Below are positions 36,093 through 45,275 of a DNA stretch of 64,000 bases, one piece after another. The number at the start of each line of letters is the position of its first letter. The stretch's first letter is position 1. The notes under the pieces were generated by a model. It had not been told where the DNA came from. It made no database searches and saw only the letters and a list, made by a program, of their open reading frames with translations. This DNA is from QVMG01 sp032073245 (lineage in GTDB: Bacteria; Bacteroidota; Bacteroidia; Bacteroidales; Tannerellaceae). A program made the position numbers and the translations under genes. The stretch lies in contig DAMANX010000005.1 in the NCBI GenBank assembly GCA_032073245.1, positions 129,883 through 193,882 on the forward strand, read 5' to 3'.

Positions 36093-39000
36093 ATGATTAA
36101 AGGTGACGGATTAAATAGGAATGATAGGGTAGAGCGGGTGACTTCCGTCCGGCCGTTCCGTGTCATTGACAATGATATTTGTTCCTTATTACGGCAGGTA
36201 GAAAGGATAGCCTCCTTTATACGATATTACAATTTCAATCGCGAGCCCGAAGGATATTGGGATGAGTTACTCTCAGAACTAAAAAAAATACATTGCTTTT
36301 ATAAAGAGAAGGGATATTTACCTCAGCCTGATGGAAATATGGAACCATCGCAGAGTGTTATCCTCATCTTCCTGCAACAATTACATAAGCTGACCGACTC
36401 TTTCAATAATCGCTGGATGCAATTGCCTTATTGGTATATCAACGAAGTACTGGGAATAGAATCATTACCGCCGCTAGCCGACAAAGTGTGGATATGTTTT
36501 GAGAAGAATATACCCGGAATTGTCTTCGTTCGTAAAGGTGAACGTTTCAAGGCAACCACAGCAGAAGGAGGAATGTCTTTTATCTACCGGATGACATCCG
36601 ACTTTCAAGTTGAAAACACAACGGTTGAGAAGGCTTTTTCAATATGGTTTGAAAAGAAAAAACATATCTTTCCAGCTTCGGAACTTGATGCAGTTACATC
36701 GTTGCGTATCAAAGATCTGCTGAACGAAGAATGCGGAATGAACCTTATGTTTGCTGGAGAAAAGAATCTGTCCCATGCTCAATCACCGGGATTTATGATT
36801 GCATCTGCTTCACTTCTGTTGCGGGAAGGCAAAAGGGTAGTAACCGTTACATTGGAAGCCGAAAACAGACCACTGACTACTTTTATTACTCGCAGGGTAG
36901 ATCCTGCGGAAGATGCTTTTGACTTCACGTCGGAAACTGCTAAATATGTCCGTTTAATCGATAATATCTTTTATCTGCAGATAAGCACAGCTGACGGATG
37001 GAAGGTTCTAAACCATTATACGGTACGTCATGCCGAAGATTGCCGAGACGACCTTGTGATTCGCTTTATTCTCCCTGAGGATTTCCCGGCAACAGCTGCA
37101 TGTGAAGATGAAACACATAATTTCTGTTCCGATTATCCGGTATTGAAAGTACTGCTCAACCTGGATGCCTGGCTTTATCCCTATTCCTGGATTAAAGATT
37201 TCCTGTTGAGACGCATCCGAATCCATACGTGTGTTGAAGGAGTTACCAATCTGTTGGTTTACAACGAGCTGGGACGTATCGACAATTCGAAGCCTTTCCA
37301 ACCGTTCGGACTCAATACCGAACGGGGAACATGGTTTGCTATTGGTAACTATGAAATGGCAGTCCGACCGACATTGTCGCTGAATGTATCTATTCAATGG
37401 GGGCAACTACCCTGTGATGAATACGGACTTAAAGAATATTATGAAGGATACGAAGCAGAGATTGACAATACTTCTTTCCGTATCCGTCCTCGTTATCTCA
37501 ATGATTACAACTGGCGTTATTCATCAGCTACCCGGCAGTGGTATCTCTTTTCATCCCAACCGTCGCGGCCTGATGGCACCCCAGGGCCGTCGCTTCCGCT
37601 TTCACCAAACACTTATTGGAAAAATATACCGGTCGACAAAATGACCCCGGTTACTCTTCCCGAAGACTTATACGAATACTCGATACAATCGAAAAACGGC
37701 TTTGTGAGTTTTCTGCTTGACGAGCCTGCTATCGGATTCGGAGAAAAACGCTATCGATATCTCTTTACTGAAAGAATGATGCGTCAGACTATAAAGAAGA
37801 AAAACCATATTTTGCTCAATCCTCCAATTGTTCCTGTAATCGAACGTATAACTCTCGACTATGAAGCAGAGGAAATAATCGATCTCCGTACTCATCGCAC
37901 AAATGACTGTAATCGTTTCTATCATGTTTTTCCTCTCGGATGTAAACAGATGTTTCCTAACCGTGAAAATACCAGTATTCCATTGATCTACAAGTTGGAG
38001 TCAGACGCGAATGTAATATTGGGATTACACCATGCAAAAGGAGGTAAGTTTATACGGCTTTACCTCGACTTTGTTCCGGTAAACCGGGAGATTGCTGATA
38101 TGGAACTTCCCCGTTTGAGATGGTATTATGGAGATGGATACAGTTGGCGTCCTATGCCCGACAGTGTGATTGAAAATGATACCACCCGTAACCTGCTAAC
38201 CGGAGGTTGCATCGACTTTTATTTGCCCGAAGATATCGATCGATACCATTCGGAACAGACAGGACTGGTATGGATACGTGCTGGAATAGAAGATCATGCC
38301 GATTATATACCAGATTTGGCCGGTATATATGTGAACGTCGCCGAACTGGAATTGGAAATCGATGATCCTGCTGATGATCGTTGGCAGGCCTTTCGTAAGA
38401 CACAGAAAGATATACGTCCCGTTCGGAGCATACCAGGAATAACAGCAGTGAAAAATATCAGTACTTTCCAGGGTGGACGTGAGAAAGAGACCGATCGCAA
38501 TAAACTGATCCGCATATCCGAATATGTTACTCATCGGGGCCGGGCAGTAACACCGCGCGATTACGAAAGGCTAACCCTTCAACGATTCACAGTAATTGAA
38601 AAAGTAAAATGTATCCCGGCGCTTGATACGAAGCATCAGCGAGCAGGAGTGGTTACGGTGGTGGTTATACCAAAAAATGACAGTATAATGCTTACTGAAT
38701 GGCGGCCAAAAGCTTCTTCCGCCCTCATTCTTGTGATCGAGGAATATTTGAACCGTCATGTCTCGGCAACCGTAGAGTTTGTAGATGTGATCAACCCTGA
38801 ATATGAAGAATTGATGATACGTTGCCGTGTTATATTCAAACGCAAATATTCTTCAGGAGCCTCCCGTCGTCGTCTGAAAGAATTGTGTGACCGAATGATA
38901 GCACCCTGGCAACCGTATAAAGAAACCCCGTCATTTGATTACTTTATACGGTTGCAAACCGTATACGATACCATCCGCGAACAGGAATACATTCTTTCTG

Positions 39001-39206
39001 TGGATGAACTATCCGTTATTCGTTTGACGGAAAAAAAGGAAGAACATTATGTCATACACGAATACAACGGAGAGGATGAAATCATCAGGCCCTCCGAACC
39101 CTATGCTATTTTCGTTCCTGCCCGGGAGCATCTTTTCCTTATGGAAACAGAAACGCCTTTCGGTATCAGCGAAATGACCATAGATGAAACATTTGTAGTG
39201 GAATAA
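36093..39206 (+). CDS. Baseplate J-like wedge protein (Pvc11-like)
   Basis: A 1037-aa large baseplate subunit. The eCIS baseplate-J signature is clear near residues 800-870 (NKLIRISEYVTHRGRAVTPRDYERL, RFTVIEKVKCIPALD, GVVTVVVIPKN). The N-terminal ~450 residues are specific to eCIS (WMQLPYWYINEVLGIESLPPLADKVWICFEKN). It matches T4 gp6 / Pvc11, forming the wedge that holds the hub and triggers firing. Length agrees with relatives. A short hairpin follows in the 67-bp gap. Confidence 0.93.
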   Translation: MIKGDGLNRNDRVERVTSVRPFRVIDNDICSLLRQVERIASFIRYYNFNREPEGYWDELLSELKKIHCFYKEKGYLPQPDGNMEPSQSVILIFLQQLHKLTDSFNNRWMQLPYWYINEVLGIESLPPLADKVWICFEKNIPGIVFVRKGERFKATTAEGGMSFIYRMTSDFQVENTTVEKAFSIWFEKKKHIFPASELDAVTSLRIKDLLNEECGMNLMFAGEKNLSHAQSPGFMIASASLLLREGKRVVTVTLEAENRPLTTFITRRVDPAEDAFDFTSETAKYVRLIDNIFYLQISTADGWKVLNHYTVRHAEDCRDDLVIRFILPEDFPATAACEDETHNFCSDYPVLKVLLNLDAWLYPYSWIKDFLLRRIRIHTCVEGVTNLLVYNELGRIDNSKPFQPFGLNTERGTWFAIGNYEMAVRPTLSLNVSIQWGQLPCDEYGLKEYYEGYEAEIDNTSFRIRPRYLNDYNWRYSSATRQWYLFSSQPSRPDGTPGPSLPLSPNTYWKNIPVDKMTPVTLPEDLYEYSIQSKNGFVSFLLDEPAIGFGEKRYRYLFTERMMRQTIKKKNHILLNPPIVPVIERITLDYEAEEIIDLRTHRTNDCNRFYHVFPLGCKQMFPNRENTSIPLIYKLESDANVILGLHHAKGGKFIRLYLDFVPVNREIADMELPRLRWYYGDGYSWRPMPDSVIENDTTRNLLTGGCIDFYLPEDIDRYHSEQTGLVWIRAGIEDHADYIPDLAGIYVNVAELELEIDDPADDRWQAFRKTQKDIRPVRSIPGITAVKNISTFQGGREKETDRNKLIRISEYVTHRGRAVTPRDYERLTLQRFTVIEKVKCIPALDTKHQRAGVVTVVVIPKNDSIMLTEWRPKASSALILVIEEYLNRHVSATVEFVDVINPEYEELMIRCRVIFKRKYSSGASRRRLKELCDRMIAPWQPYKETPSFDYFIRLQTVYDTIREQEYILSVDELSVIRLTEKKEEHYVIHEYNGEDEIIRPSEPYAIFVPAREHLFLMETETPFGISEMTIDETFVVE

Positions 39207-39218
39207 TATTAAAGCCTT

Positions 39219-39246
39219 TAAAGCCTTTAGACTCTCAAAGGCTTTA
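39219..39246 (+). promoter_or_regulatory. Intercistronic hairpin
   Basis: TAAAGCCTTT-N8-AAAGGCTTTA, a perfect 10-bp stem preceded by another AAAGCCTTTA copy. Lies 13 bases after the baseplate J stop and 27 bases before the putative fibre gene; not followed by a T-run. Possible mRNA processing or attenuation site. Confidence 0.5.
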
Positions 39247-39273
39247 AGGATTTTAAGGGAATAAAAAGCAACT

Positions 39274-39999
39274 ATGCCAAAAAGAAACCGAAAGACATTA
39301 AAGGAAAGTTTCCGTCAGGGACGAAAACCGACTCAACAGGATTTTGAGAATCTTATAGATTCTACTATCAATATCCTCGACGACGGTCTGTCCAAGCGGG
39401 CCGATACCGGTATCGGCCTTGCCCCACTGCAGGGTAACGAAACGGTAATGTCTATCTACCGGGAACCGGGAGATGATAAAGCAGCCTGGCAGATTGCCGT
39501 AGATACGCGTACGGGTAACCTTAAGATCGGAAAAAATACCGAAAATGGTATCATCCCTTTACTCACTTTGCGCACTGATGGACATCTGGAACTGGGAGAA
39601 ACCGACGGGCAGATATATATCGCCAACCAACTTAATATGTCTGGTCGAAAAGGTTCTTTCCGGCAGGATCATGTTCCGGCCAATGGTAAATGGCACGATA
39701 TAACGGAAGAACTTGATGGTTGTTGGGCACTCGAAGTAGTAGCAGGAGCAGGACGGCGACATACCGGTAAACATGCTTTGCTGGTTGCTACTGCCATCCA
39801 TTGCTTTGGTAAACATCCTTCGATCCATAAAACGCGGTCGCATTATGGATCTTTTGGCCAAAAGCTGAATATGCGCTGGGTAAAGAACGGCTTTAAATGC
39901 AAACTTCAACTTCGTAGTCGTTTTGACTACGGAGACAACATACAAATCCATTACCATATATCACGGTTATGGGATCGGCCGTATAATGAAGAATTATAA
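39274..39999 (+). CDS. Putative eCIS fibre or collar protein
   Basis: A 241-aa protein found between the two large baseplate genes. The N-terminus (KESFRQGRKPTQQDFENLIDSTIN) resembles the baseplate-attachment segment of Bacteroidetes tail-fibre-like proteins; the middle (GNLKIGKNTENGIIPLLTLRTDGHLELGE) has short beta repeats as in fibres. The C-terminal ~110 residues (WHDITEELDGCWALEVVAGAG...YHISRLWDRP) form a compact domain. No other fibre gene (Pvc13-like) is seen, so this is the best candidate for target binding. The function is inferred from position. Confidence 0.6.
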   Translation: MPKRNRKTLKESFRQGRKPTQQDFENLIDSTINILDDGLSKRADTGIGLAPLQGNETVMSIYREPGDDKAAWQIAVDTRTGNLKIGKNTENGIIPLLTLRTDGHLELGETDGQIYIANQLNMSGRKGSFRQDHVPANGKWHDITEELDGCWALEVVAGAGRRHTGKHALLVATAIHCFGKHPSIHKTRSHYGSFGQKLNMRWVKNGFKCKLQLRSRFDYGDNIQIHYHISRLWDRPYNEEL

Positions 40000-40026
40000 A
40001 TTATGAGGTTGATTATATAAAAGAAA

Positions 40027-41922
40027 ATGTTTATAAAACGAAGAGATAAAGAAGATAATCTGTTTCGGGAACTACAGGCTAGTTCGCTGAAAATGATCCA
40101 GGAACTTAGCGGGAACCTATGGACAGACTACAACGACCATGATCCCGGGATCACCATCCTGGACCATCTTCATTATGCTCTCTTTGAACTTCAATATATA
40201 CAAAGTTTCCCTTTTGCTGATTACCTGCATAATGCAGTTGATAACGGAGAAATAGACTTTCCCACTCTTGGACTTTATCCTTCCGGGGAATTATTTGCAC
40301 CTTCCATAGTGACTGCTTGGGATTATGAACAACTTTTTATGAGAGAGCTTGAAGAGATCAAAATATGTCAGGTTGTCCGGAATAAATATCATACCTATAC
40401 CATTCGTATTGAAACCTTGCGTGATATAGATAATGGTGTATTGAAAGATAAACTGGAAAAGCTTTATCATGCCCATCGGAACCTGGGTGAAATGCTTGGT
40501 GAGATCATATTCCTATCTTCGTTAACTACTGACACAGAAGAAAACAGGGAATTTGACAGAGAAAAGCCTGTCTGTACAGAAAATGTGCATCAACTTCTTT
40601 CTCAAAAAAAAGTTTCACCTGAATATTCTTCCATTCAAAACGATTTTCCTGATAATTACGGTATCAATCAACGCGGAAAACCTACCCGGATTACCCTCGA
40701 ACACGAAGCACGCATTATCCAGTTGAAAGGTTATATGTTGATCTTCGATTATCTGATGGCCGATAATTACAGGCAGGTAAATGATATTCCATCCCTATTA
40801 TCTGTATCAGGAGACTTACCCGGTAGTCAACTGATAGATATCGATATCTTTATCGAAGATATCGGACTGCTCATCGATCGGAAACGAAAGGAAACAGTTT
40901 CTTTACACGATCAAGACAACTTCCATCTGCAACAATCCCGCTACCTGGATATGCTTGATTCGCTCTATGGAGAAGATACTTCCTTCCTGACCGCACAAAT
41001 CAATCCGGCACTTATCTCAGAAGCAAACCGGAGACGTGCGCAATTGATATATCGTTTGATAGAGTTGAATACAAATCGTTTTCGCTCTTTTAATATTCTC
41101 GATCCGTCACCCGGAAATATACCAGTCGTTCAGTATATCGTATCTGCTATCCTCGGATATGATTTTTCTGCAGATATTCCGTTAACATCTATATTAAACC
41201 AGCATCAACTCCGCCTTTTAAGTGATAATCAATTCTACGAAGAATTTCCTCAGCTTTTTTCTGATGCATATATGATAGAATATGACGAGGAAGATACGGA
41301 AGAAGCTCCTGTAACAGGACAACCCTATGACGAACGCCGCTTTGGGCATTTTCGCCGGCAATTGCATCTTTTATGGCATAAAACCATCTTTGAAAGTTAC
41401 CTACGTTATGGAAGTCAATCAGTTTATTATCGTATAGCTTTCCGGGAGCCTCACCAGGGATATTTCCTGATATATAAGCATCCAGGCATGATGCATTGGC
41501 TTAATATGGGATTCTTTTTTGAAAAGGAAACATTGATAAAAGTCGCAAATGATCTGTGGAAATTTGTCGCAAATCTGACAAATTCCAACACCCCTTTCTA
41601 TTTGGTGGAACATATATTGCTTGCCAATGGGCCGCAGGAGTTGTCCGATGCTTCTACAGTACATACCCTCTCGGTGGTAATCCCTGCCTGGAACCGGCAT
41701 TACACACAAGATGCCAAATTTGAGACTTTGTTAATGGAACGTTTACCAGCCCATCTTACGGTTCGCTTCTTACAACTCGATGCTTCACAGATGTATCGCT
41801 TTGAAAATCTCTATTATCCTTGGCGGGAAGCTTTAGCCAACCGGAAACAGGAAAATATAAACAGTCGTTCGGATGACCTGAAGGAATTTCTGGATGGACT
41901 AAAACCCTTACAATCAGTATGA
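40027..41922 (+). CDS. Second baseplate protein (Pvc12-like)
   Basis: A 631-aa baseplate protein. The N-terminus SGNLWTDYNDHDPGITILDHLHYALFELQYIQSFPFADYLH matches the opening of baseplate-J-like/Pvc12 proteins; in known particles this subunit pairs with Pvc11 to form wedges. The rest is helical and poorly conserved. Its stop overlaps the tape-measure start (ATGA), so these two are translationally coupled. Confidence 0.82.
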   Translation: MFIKRRDKEDNLFRELQASSLKMIQELSGNLWTDYNDHDPGITILDHLHYALFELQYIQSFPFADYLHNAVDNGEIDFPTLGLYPSGELFAPSIVTAWDYEQLFMRELEEIKICQVVRNKYHTYTIRIETLRDIDNGVLKDKLEKLYHAHRNLGEMLGEIIFLSSLTTDTEENREFDREKPVCTENVHQLLSQKKVSPEYSSIQNDFPDNYGINQRGKPTRITLEHEARIIQLKGYMLIFDYLMADNYRQVNDIPSLLSVSGDLPGSQLIDIDIFIEDIGLLIDRKRKETVSLHDQDNFHLQQSRYLDMLDSLYGEDTSFLTAQINPALISEANRRRAQLIYRLIELNTNRFRSFNILDPSPGNIPVVQYIVSAILGYDFSADIPLTSILNQHQLRLLSDNQFYEEFPQLFSDAYMIEYDEEDTEEAPVTGQPYDERRFGHFRRQLHLLWHKTIFESYLRYGSQSVYYRIAFREPHQGYFLIYKHPGMMHWLNMGFFFEKETLIKVANDLWKFVANLTNSNTPFYLVEHILLANGPQELSDASTVHTLSVVIPAWNRHYTQDAKFETLLMERLPAHLTVRFLQLDASQMYRFENLYYPWREALANRKQENINSRSDDLKEFLDGLKPLQSV

Positions 41923-44657
41923 ACACCATAGGCCGCATACAATTTGATTTCCGCATGGCAGACGAAAATTTTGCCCGTGAACTCTATGGCCGCTGGGATA
42001 ATATGTTTGTGCATACCTGCGAAAAAGTAACTGACGACACTCTTCAACGTTTTGACCGTGAGCCTTACTATACTATAATCGAAACACTTGAACTCGATCT
42101 GGGTACAATCCCACAGACAAAATGGGATGAGCAGTTTCCTATACGTTTGCATACAGCATTAGAAGAGGCCTTGCTACGATGTTTTAATGCCCCGTTGCCC
42201 GAAGATAAGGTACAACAACAAGGAAAAGATGAAAGTGCCTGTTCTCTACTGATTTTTTTTCTTTTACACGGAACATTACCCTGGTACACACCGAAGGAAT
42301 ATCATAATATAACCCGGCTTTTCCGGGAAGTAATGGCTCGCCATGCTGCCCGTTTCCGTACTTTCCTTATGCAATACGGGCATTACACTAGCCTGCAGCA
42401 ACGCCTTGTTTACCAGTTGCAAGACCCTGAATTGGAAGAAACAGTGCATCTATTGCGGTCGGCCGAAAGCTCTTTTATTATTTCGTATGTTCGTTTTGTG
42501 CGGGAAAAGTACAAAGAAGTGAAAACACTAGGTATTAACGAGGCTAATTACCGTCATGCTGTGTGGTTTGTTGTTTATGCATGGATGCTGACAGACCGGA
42601 GTTCCGTTTTCAACCGGAAAAGCTTTCTATCGCAAACCATTGCTTCCCTTGCAGCACGTTTTAATCAGAAATACGAAAGTTTGTTGGAGCAACTCACCGA
42701 TAGTATTGCCCGAATCATGCAACAACAGGTTATTGTGCCGGAACTTTATCAATTGTTGCAATCTCTTCGGAAAGAATCCGATGAGAACTTTCTCCGGGAA
42801 GCACGTTTTGATGGCCGGAAATTGCAGTTACTTATTACTAGTATTTTACAACAGGGCATGCAAGAGGCTATAGTCCGGCGTAACCGGGAATGGCTGACGG
42901 ATATGTTAAAGCTGGAAGACAGTTGTCGTCAGTTACTCTCTCAATTAAGTGAAGAAGAAATTGTGCGGCTGGTTCCGGTAATCATACCTTCGGATAGCGA
43001 CTTTGTGATCCGTTACGCCCGCTCCCTCGACCATCAGAAACAAAAGGGTGCCCTTGAAGGCAAAGTCGGTGGAGAATTTACCAAACTCAAATGGATGATC
43101 ATTTTCCCTCTCATATTGGTACAGGAAGGAAGCGCTTTTAATCGCAAACAATTTGTATCAGGCGTATTAAAGCGTATTGCCGCCCATTATAATCTTACCT
43201 CCTATGATTTGTTGGCTTATCTGATGAAGCAGACTTTTTTTATTTCATTACCCTATGCACTACAGGTGATAGTGGAAGAGCTTTTCAATGGAACGGTTGA
43301 ACAAAATAAAAATGCTTCAGGGAAAACCTTCAGGGCCTTGCTTGAACAACCGGTACAGGCACTGGCTTATCTGCAATCGCTCGATGAAAAACAGCGCTAC
43401 CGCCTGATCGATCATTTTCAGGCTGGAGAGAAAGAATTCATTATCAGTTATGCCCGTTCCCTTGATCGCCAACACAGAAAGGGTATGCTGGAAGGTAAAG
43501 CCGGAGGTGATTTCAAACATATCAAATGGTATTTCATTTTTCGGGTATTGGCTGAACCGACAGGAAGCCGTTTCAACCGCCGTTATTTCGTACGGGACAT
43601 ACTTCGTAATATATCCGCCCATTATAATATCGGTTATCTGGACCTACTCGCTTATTTCCACAGCGCGGAAGAACAAAGGCACCTTCCAGTTATTCTACGG
43701 TCGGTATTCCGCGATCTATTCACGGAAGAAAAACATCATTTGACTATTCATATCCTGCGAACCGGAACAGATACCGACAGATACCGGATGATTGAATGGC
43801 TTAGCGGCAAAGATCACAAATTCATCCGTTCTATCTTATTTATGCTGGATGAACTATATGCTTTCTCAACTTCGGCTTACTCCGGTCTGAATCGCCGTAA
43901 ATGGGAGATTATCGAAATCCTGCTACGTGAATATCCTGCGGGGAATATCCACAAACCAACTTTTTTAAAGAGACTGACGGAGCAGATCACCCAAATATAT
44001 CATATAGAATTTTCCGATTTAAATAAAATATTGTCAGACCTCGTCCGGCACAATAAAAAGAACAATTATATACCGGACTTAAAACACATGATTATGGATT
44101 TTATAGAATGGGATTTGCCACAAGCAGATCAGAACAAAGAAACTCAAAAAGAAGGAGAGTTTTATTTTGTAAAAAATGCGGGATTGGTTCTTCTAGGCCC
44201 TTTTCTTCCGCGCTTATTTGAAATGTTGAAGTTAACAGAGGGGTTTAAATTTCATGATGATGAAGCAAAAGTCAGAGCTATACACTTGCTTCAATATGCA
44301 GCAAAAGGTGATATGCATCATGAAGAGTTCGATCTCTATTTTAATAAATTGATCGTAAATTATCCTGAAAATAAACCTCTCCCGGCATCTGTTGAGTTAA
44401 CGGAAGAAGAAAAACAGACATGTGAGCAAATGCTTAAAGCTGTTCTTCAACACTGGCCTAAATTAAGTCGTAGTTCTATTATGGCTCTTCGTGAAGCCTT
44501 TCTTTTAAGAGAAGGCCATATAGAAATGAAAGATGATCATTATCAGGTTGTTGTTGATCAGAAAGCTTATGACATATTGTTAGATGATATCACCTGGAAT
44601 TTCCGGATAATTAAATGTCCATGGATGGAAAAACGAATCGAAGTAAGTTGGCGGTAG
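41919..44657 (+). CDS. Contractile injection system tape measure protein (Pvc14-like)
   Basis: A 912-aa protein with the CIS tape-measure opening (MNTIGRIQFDFRMADENFARELYGRWDNMF) and an early IETLELDLGTIP motif. It contains four related units starting near residues 186, 361, 506 and 634, each with F(I/V)I(S/R)Y-R-(S/F), an F-hydrophobic-R-K core and a Y-N/H-hydrophobic-LLAY end (for example RYARSLDHQKQKGALEG and SYARSLDRQHRKGMLEG). In Afp and PVC the homologue sets particle length, so the repeat number may fix the tube length here. The last gene of the tightly packed structural block; a 618-bp gap follows. Confidence 0.9.
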   Translation: MNTIGRIQFDFRMADENFARELYGRWDNMFVHTCEKVTDDTLQRFDREPYYTIIETLELDLGTIPQTKWDEQFPIRLHTALEEALLRCFNAPLPEDKVQQQGKDESACSLLIFFLLHGTLPWYTPKEYHNITRLFREVMARHAARFRTFLMQYGHYTSLQQRLVYQLQDPELEETVHLLRSAESSFIISYVRFVREKYKEVKTLGINEANYRHAVWFVVYAWMLTDRSSVFNRKSFLSQTIASLAARFNQKYESLLEQLTDSIARIMQQQVIVPELYQLLQSLRKESDENFLREARFDGRKLQLLITSILQQGMQEAIVRRNREWLTDMLKLEDSCRQLLSQLSEEEIVRLVPVIIPSDSDFVIRYARSLDHQKQKGALEGKVGGEFTKLKWMIIFPLILVQEGSAFNRKQFVSGVLKRIAAHYNLTSYDLLAYLMKQTFFISLPYALQVIVEELFNGTVEQNKNASGKTFRALLEQPVQALAYLQSLDEKQRYRLIDHFQAGEKEFIISYARSLDRQHRKGMLEGKAGGDFKHIKWYFIFRVLAEPTGSRFNRRYFVRDILRNISAHYNIGYLDLLAYFHSAEEQRHLPVILRSVFRDLFTEEKHHLTIHILRTGTDTDRYRMIEWLSGKDHKFIRSILFMLDELYAFSTSAYSGLNRRKWEIIEILLREYPAGNIHKPTFLKRLTEQITQIYHIEFSDLNKILSDLVRHNKKNNYIPDLKHMIMDFIEWDLPQADQNKETQKEGEFYFVKNAGLVLLGPFLPRLFEMLKLTEGFKFHDDEAKVRAIHLLQYAAKGDMHHEEFDLYFNKLIVNYPENKPLPASVELTEEEKQTCEQMLKAVLQHWPKLSRSSIMALREAFLLREGHIEMKDDHYQVVVDQKAYDILLDDITWNFRIIKCPWMEKRIEVSWR

Positions 44658-44749
44658 AGACTGCCGGTTTAAGCTCAACAGATTGTTCTGATTTTTGCTT
44701 TCAGCTTTCAGTTTAATATAATTTGTTGTATTACAGTTTGTTTGGCTGA

Positions 44750-44902
44750 ATGATTGATCCTTCAGTTTACTTTCAGGTTGAAGAATTTGCTTCTATTATT
44801 TCTTATATAAAAAGCCAGGAAGATTTTCAAATAACCTCGGAACTTTTTCAAAAAAGCCGGGAGGATTTCGAAAAAAGCCGGGAACTTTTTAAGAAAAGGT
44901 AA
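44750..44902 (+). CDS. Possible 50-aa heptad-repeat peptide
   Basis: An open frame from ATG 44750 to TAA 44902. Its second half is four exact 7-residue units (SQEDFQI, TSELFQK, SREDFEK, SRELFKK) produced by the 21-bp DNA array, predicting a charged amphipathic helix or short coiled coil. The Shine-Dalgarno context is poor and the neighbouring arrays have a 22-bp step that cannot be coding, so it may be just a by-product of non-coding repeats. Confidence 0.25.
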   Translation: MIDPSVYFQVEEFASIISYIKSQEDFQITSELFQKSREDFEKSRELFKKR

Positions 44903-44914
44903 AAGCTTTTTGAG
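44810..44914. repeat. 21-bp tandem array, 5 units
   Basis: Units start at 44810, 44831, 44852, 44873 and 44894; consensus AAAAGCCGGGAACTTTTTCAA with an internal GAA...TTC-like dyad. Unit 5 is the most diverged (14 of 21 match unit 4). Confidence 0.8.
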
Positions 44915-44936
44915 GAGTAATGCTCAGTTTCCCGAA

Positions 44937-45024
44937 TAAGGCACCTCACGATGCTGAGCGTAGCACCTCAGCAAGCTGAATAAGGCATCTCAGGAAAGTG
45001 AGGATAGTACCTCAGATTGGATTC
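44937..45024. repeat. 22-bp tandem array of small dyads, 4 units
   Basis: Units start at 44937, 44959, 44981 and 45003; each is TAAGG-CACCTCA-N10 or a variant. The first three units contain a dyad CTCA-N6-TGAG or CTCAGC-AA-GCTGA. A weaker fifth unit may precede at 44916. Confidence 0.8.
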
Positions 45025-45146
45025 AATCCTGAAGTCAAACTGAAGTCAAATGCTTTCAGTGTTTTGAATTATCAGTCAATTAGTTACAACCGGATGAAAG
45101 CTGAATGCAAAAAAGATAAATCTTAGAGGAAAGGCATATTCCTATC

Positions 45147-45234
45147 CGAAAAGGTAATAATGTTTGGAGAAAAAGGTAGTTATGTTTAGACGAAAACATA
45201 GTTGTGTTTTAAGAAAGACATAATTGCTTTTAAA
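45147..45234. repeat. 22-bp tandem array, 4 units
   Basis: Units start at 45147, 45169, 45191 and 45213; consensus approximately CGAAAAGGTAGTTATGTTTA-GA. A weaker unit may lie at 45125-45146. The array ends 41 bases before the cargo start codon. Confidence 0.8.
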
Positions 45235-45275
45235 ACACTTGATAATGAAATATTAATTCCTAAAAATAGAGTCTT

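Larger units (their letters stand above)
44658..45275. other. 618-bp repeat-rich gap between tape measure and cargo genes
   Basis: No conserved gene. It contains three consecutive, unrelated degenerate tandem arrays with 21- or 22-bp periods (44810-44914, 44937-45024, 45147-45234), an 11-bp direct repeat CTGAAGTCAAA near 45030, and a small open frame (44750-44902). Probably carries the promoter of the cargo-ATPase part. Confidence 0.6.

Noticed and set aside
44810..45234. CRISPR array
   Set aside because: Repeats are directly adjacent with no spacers, are degenerate, and change motif between arrays; no cas genes nearby.
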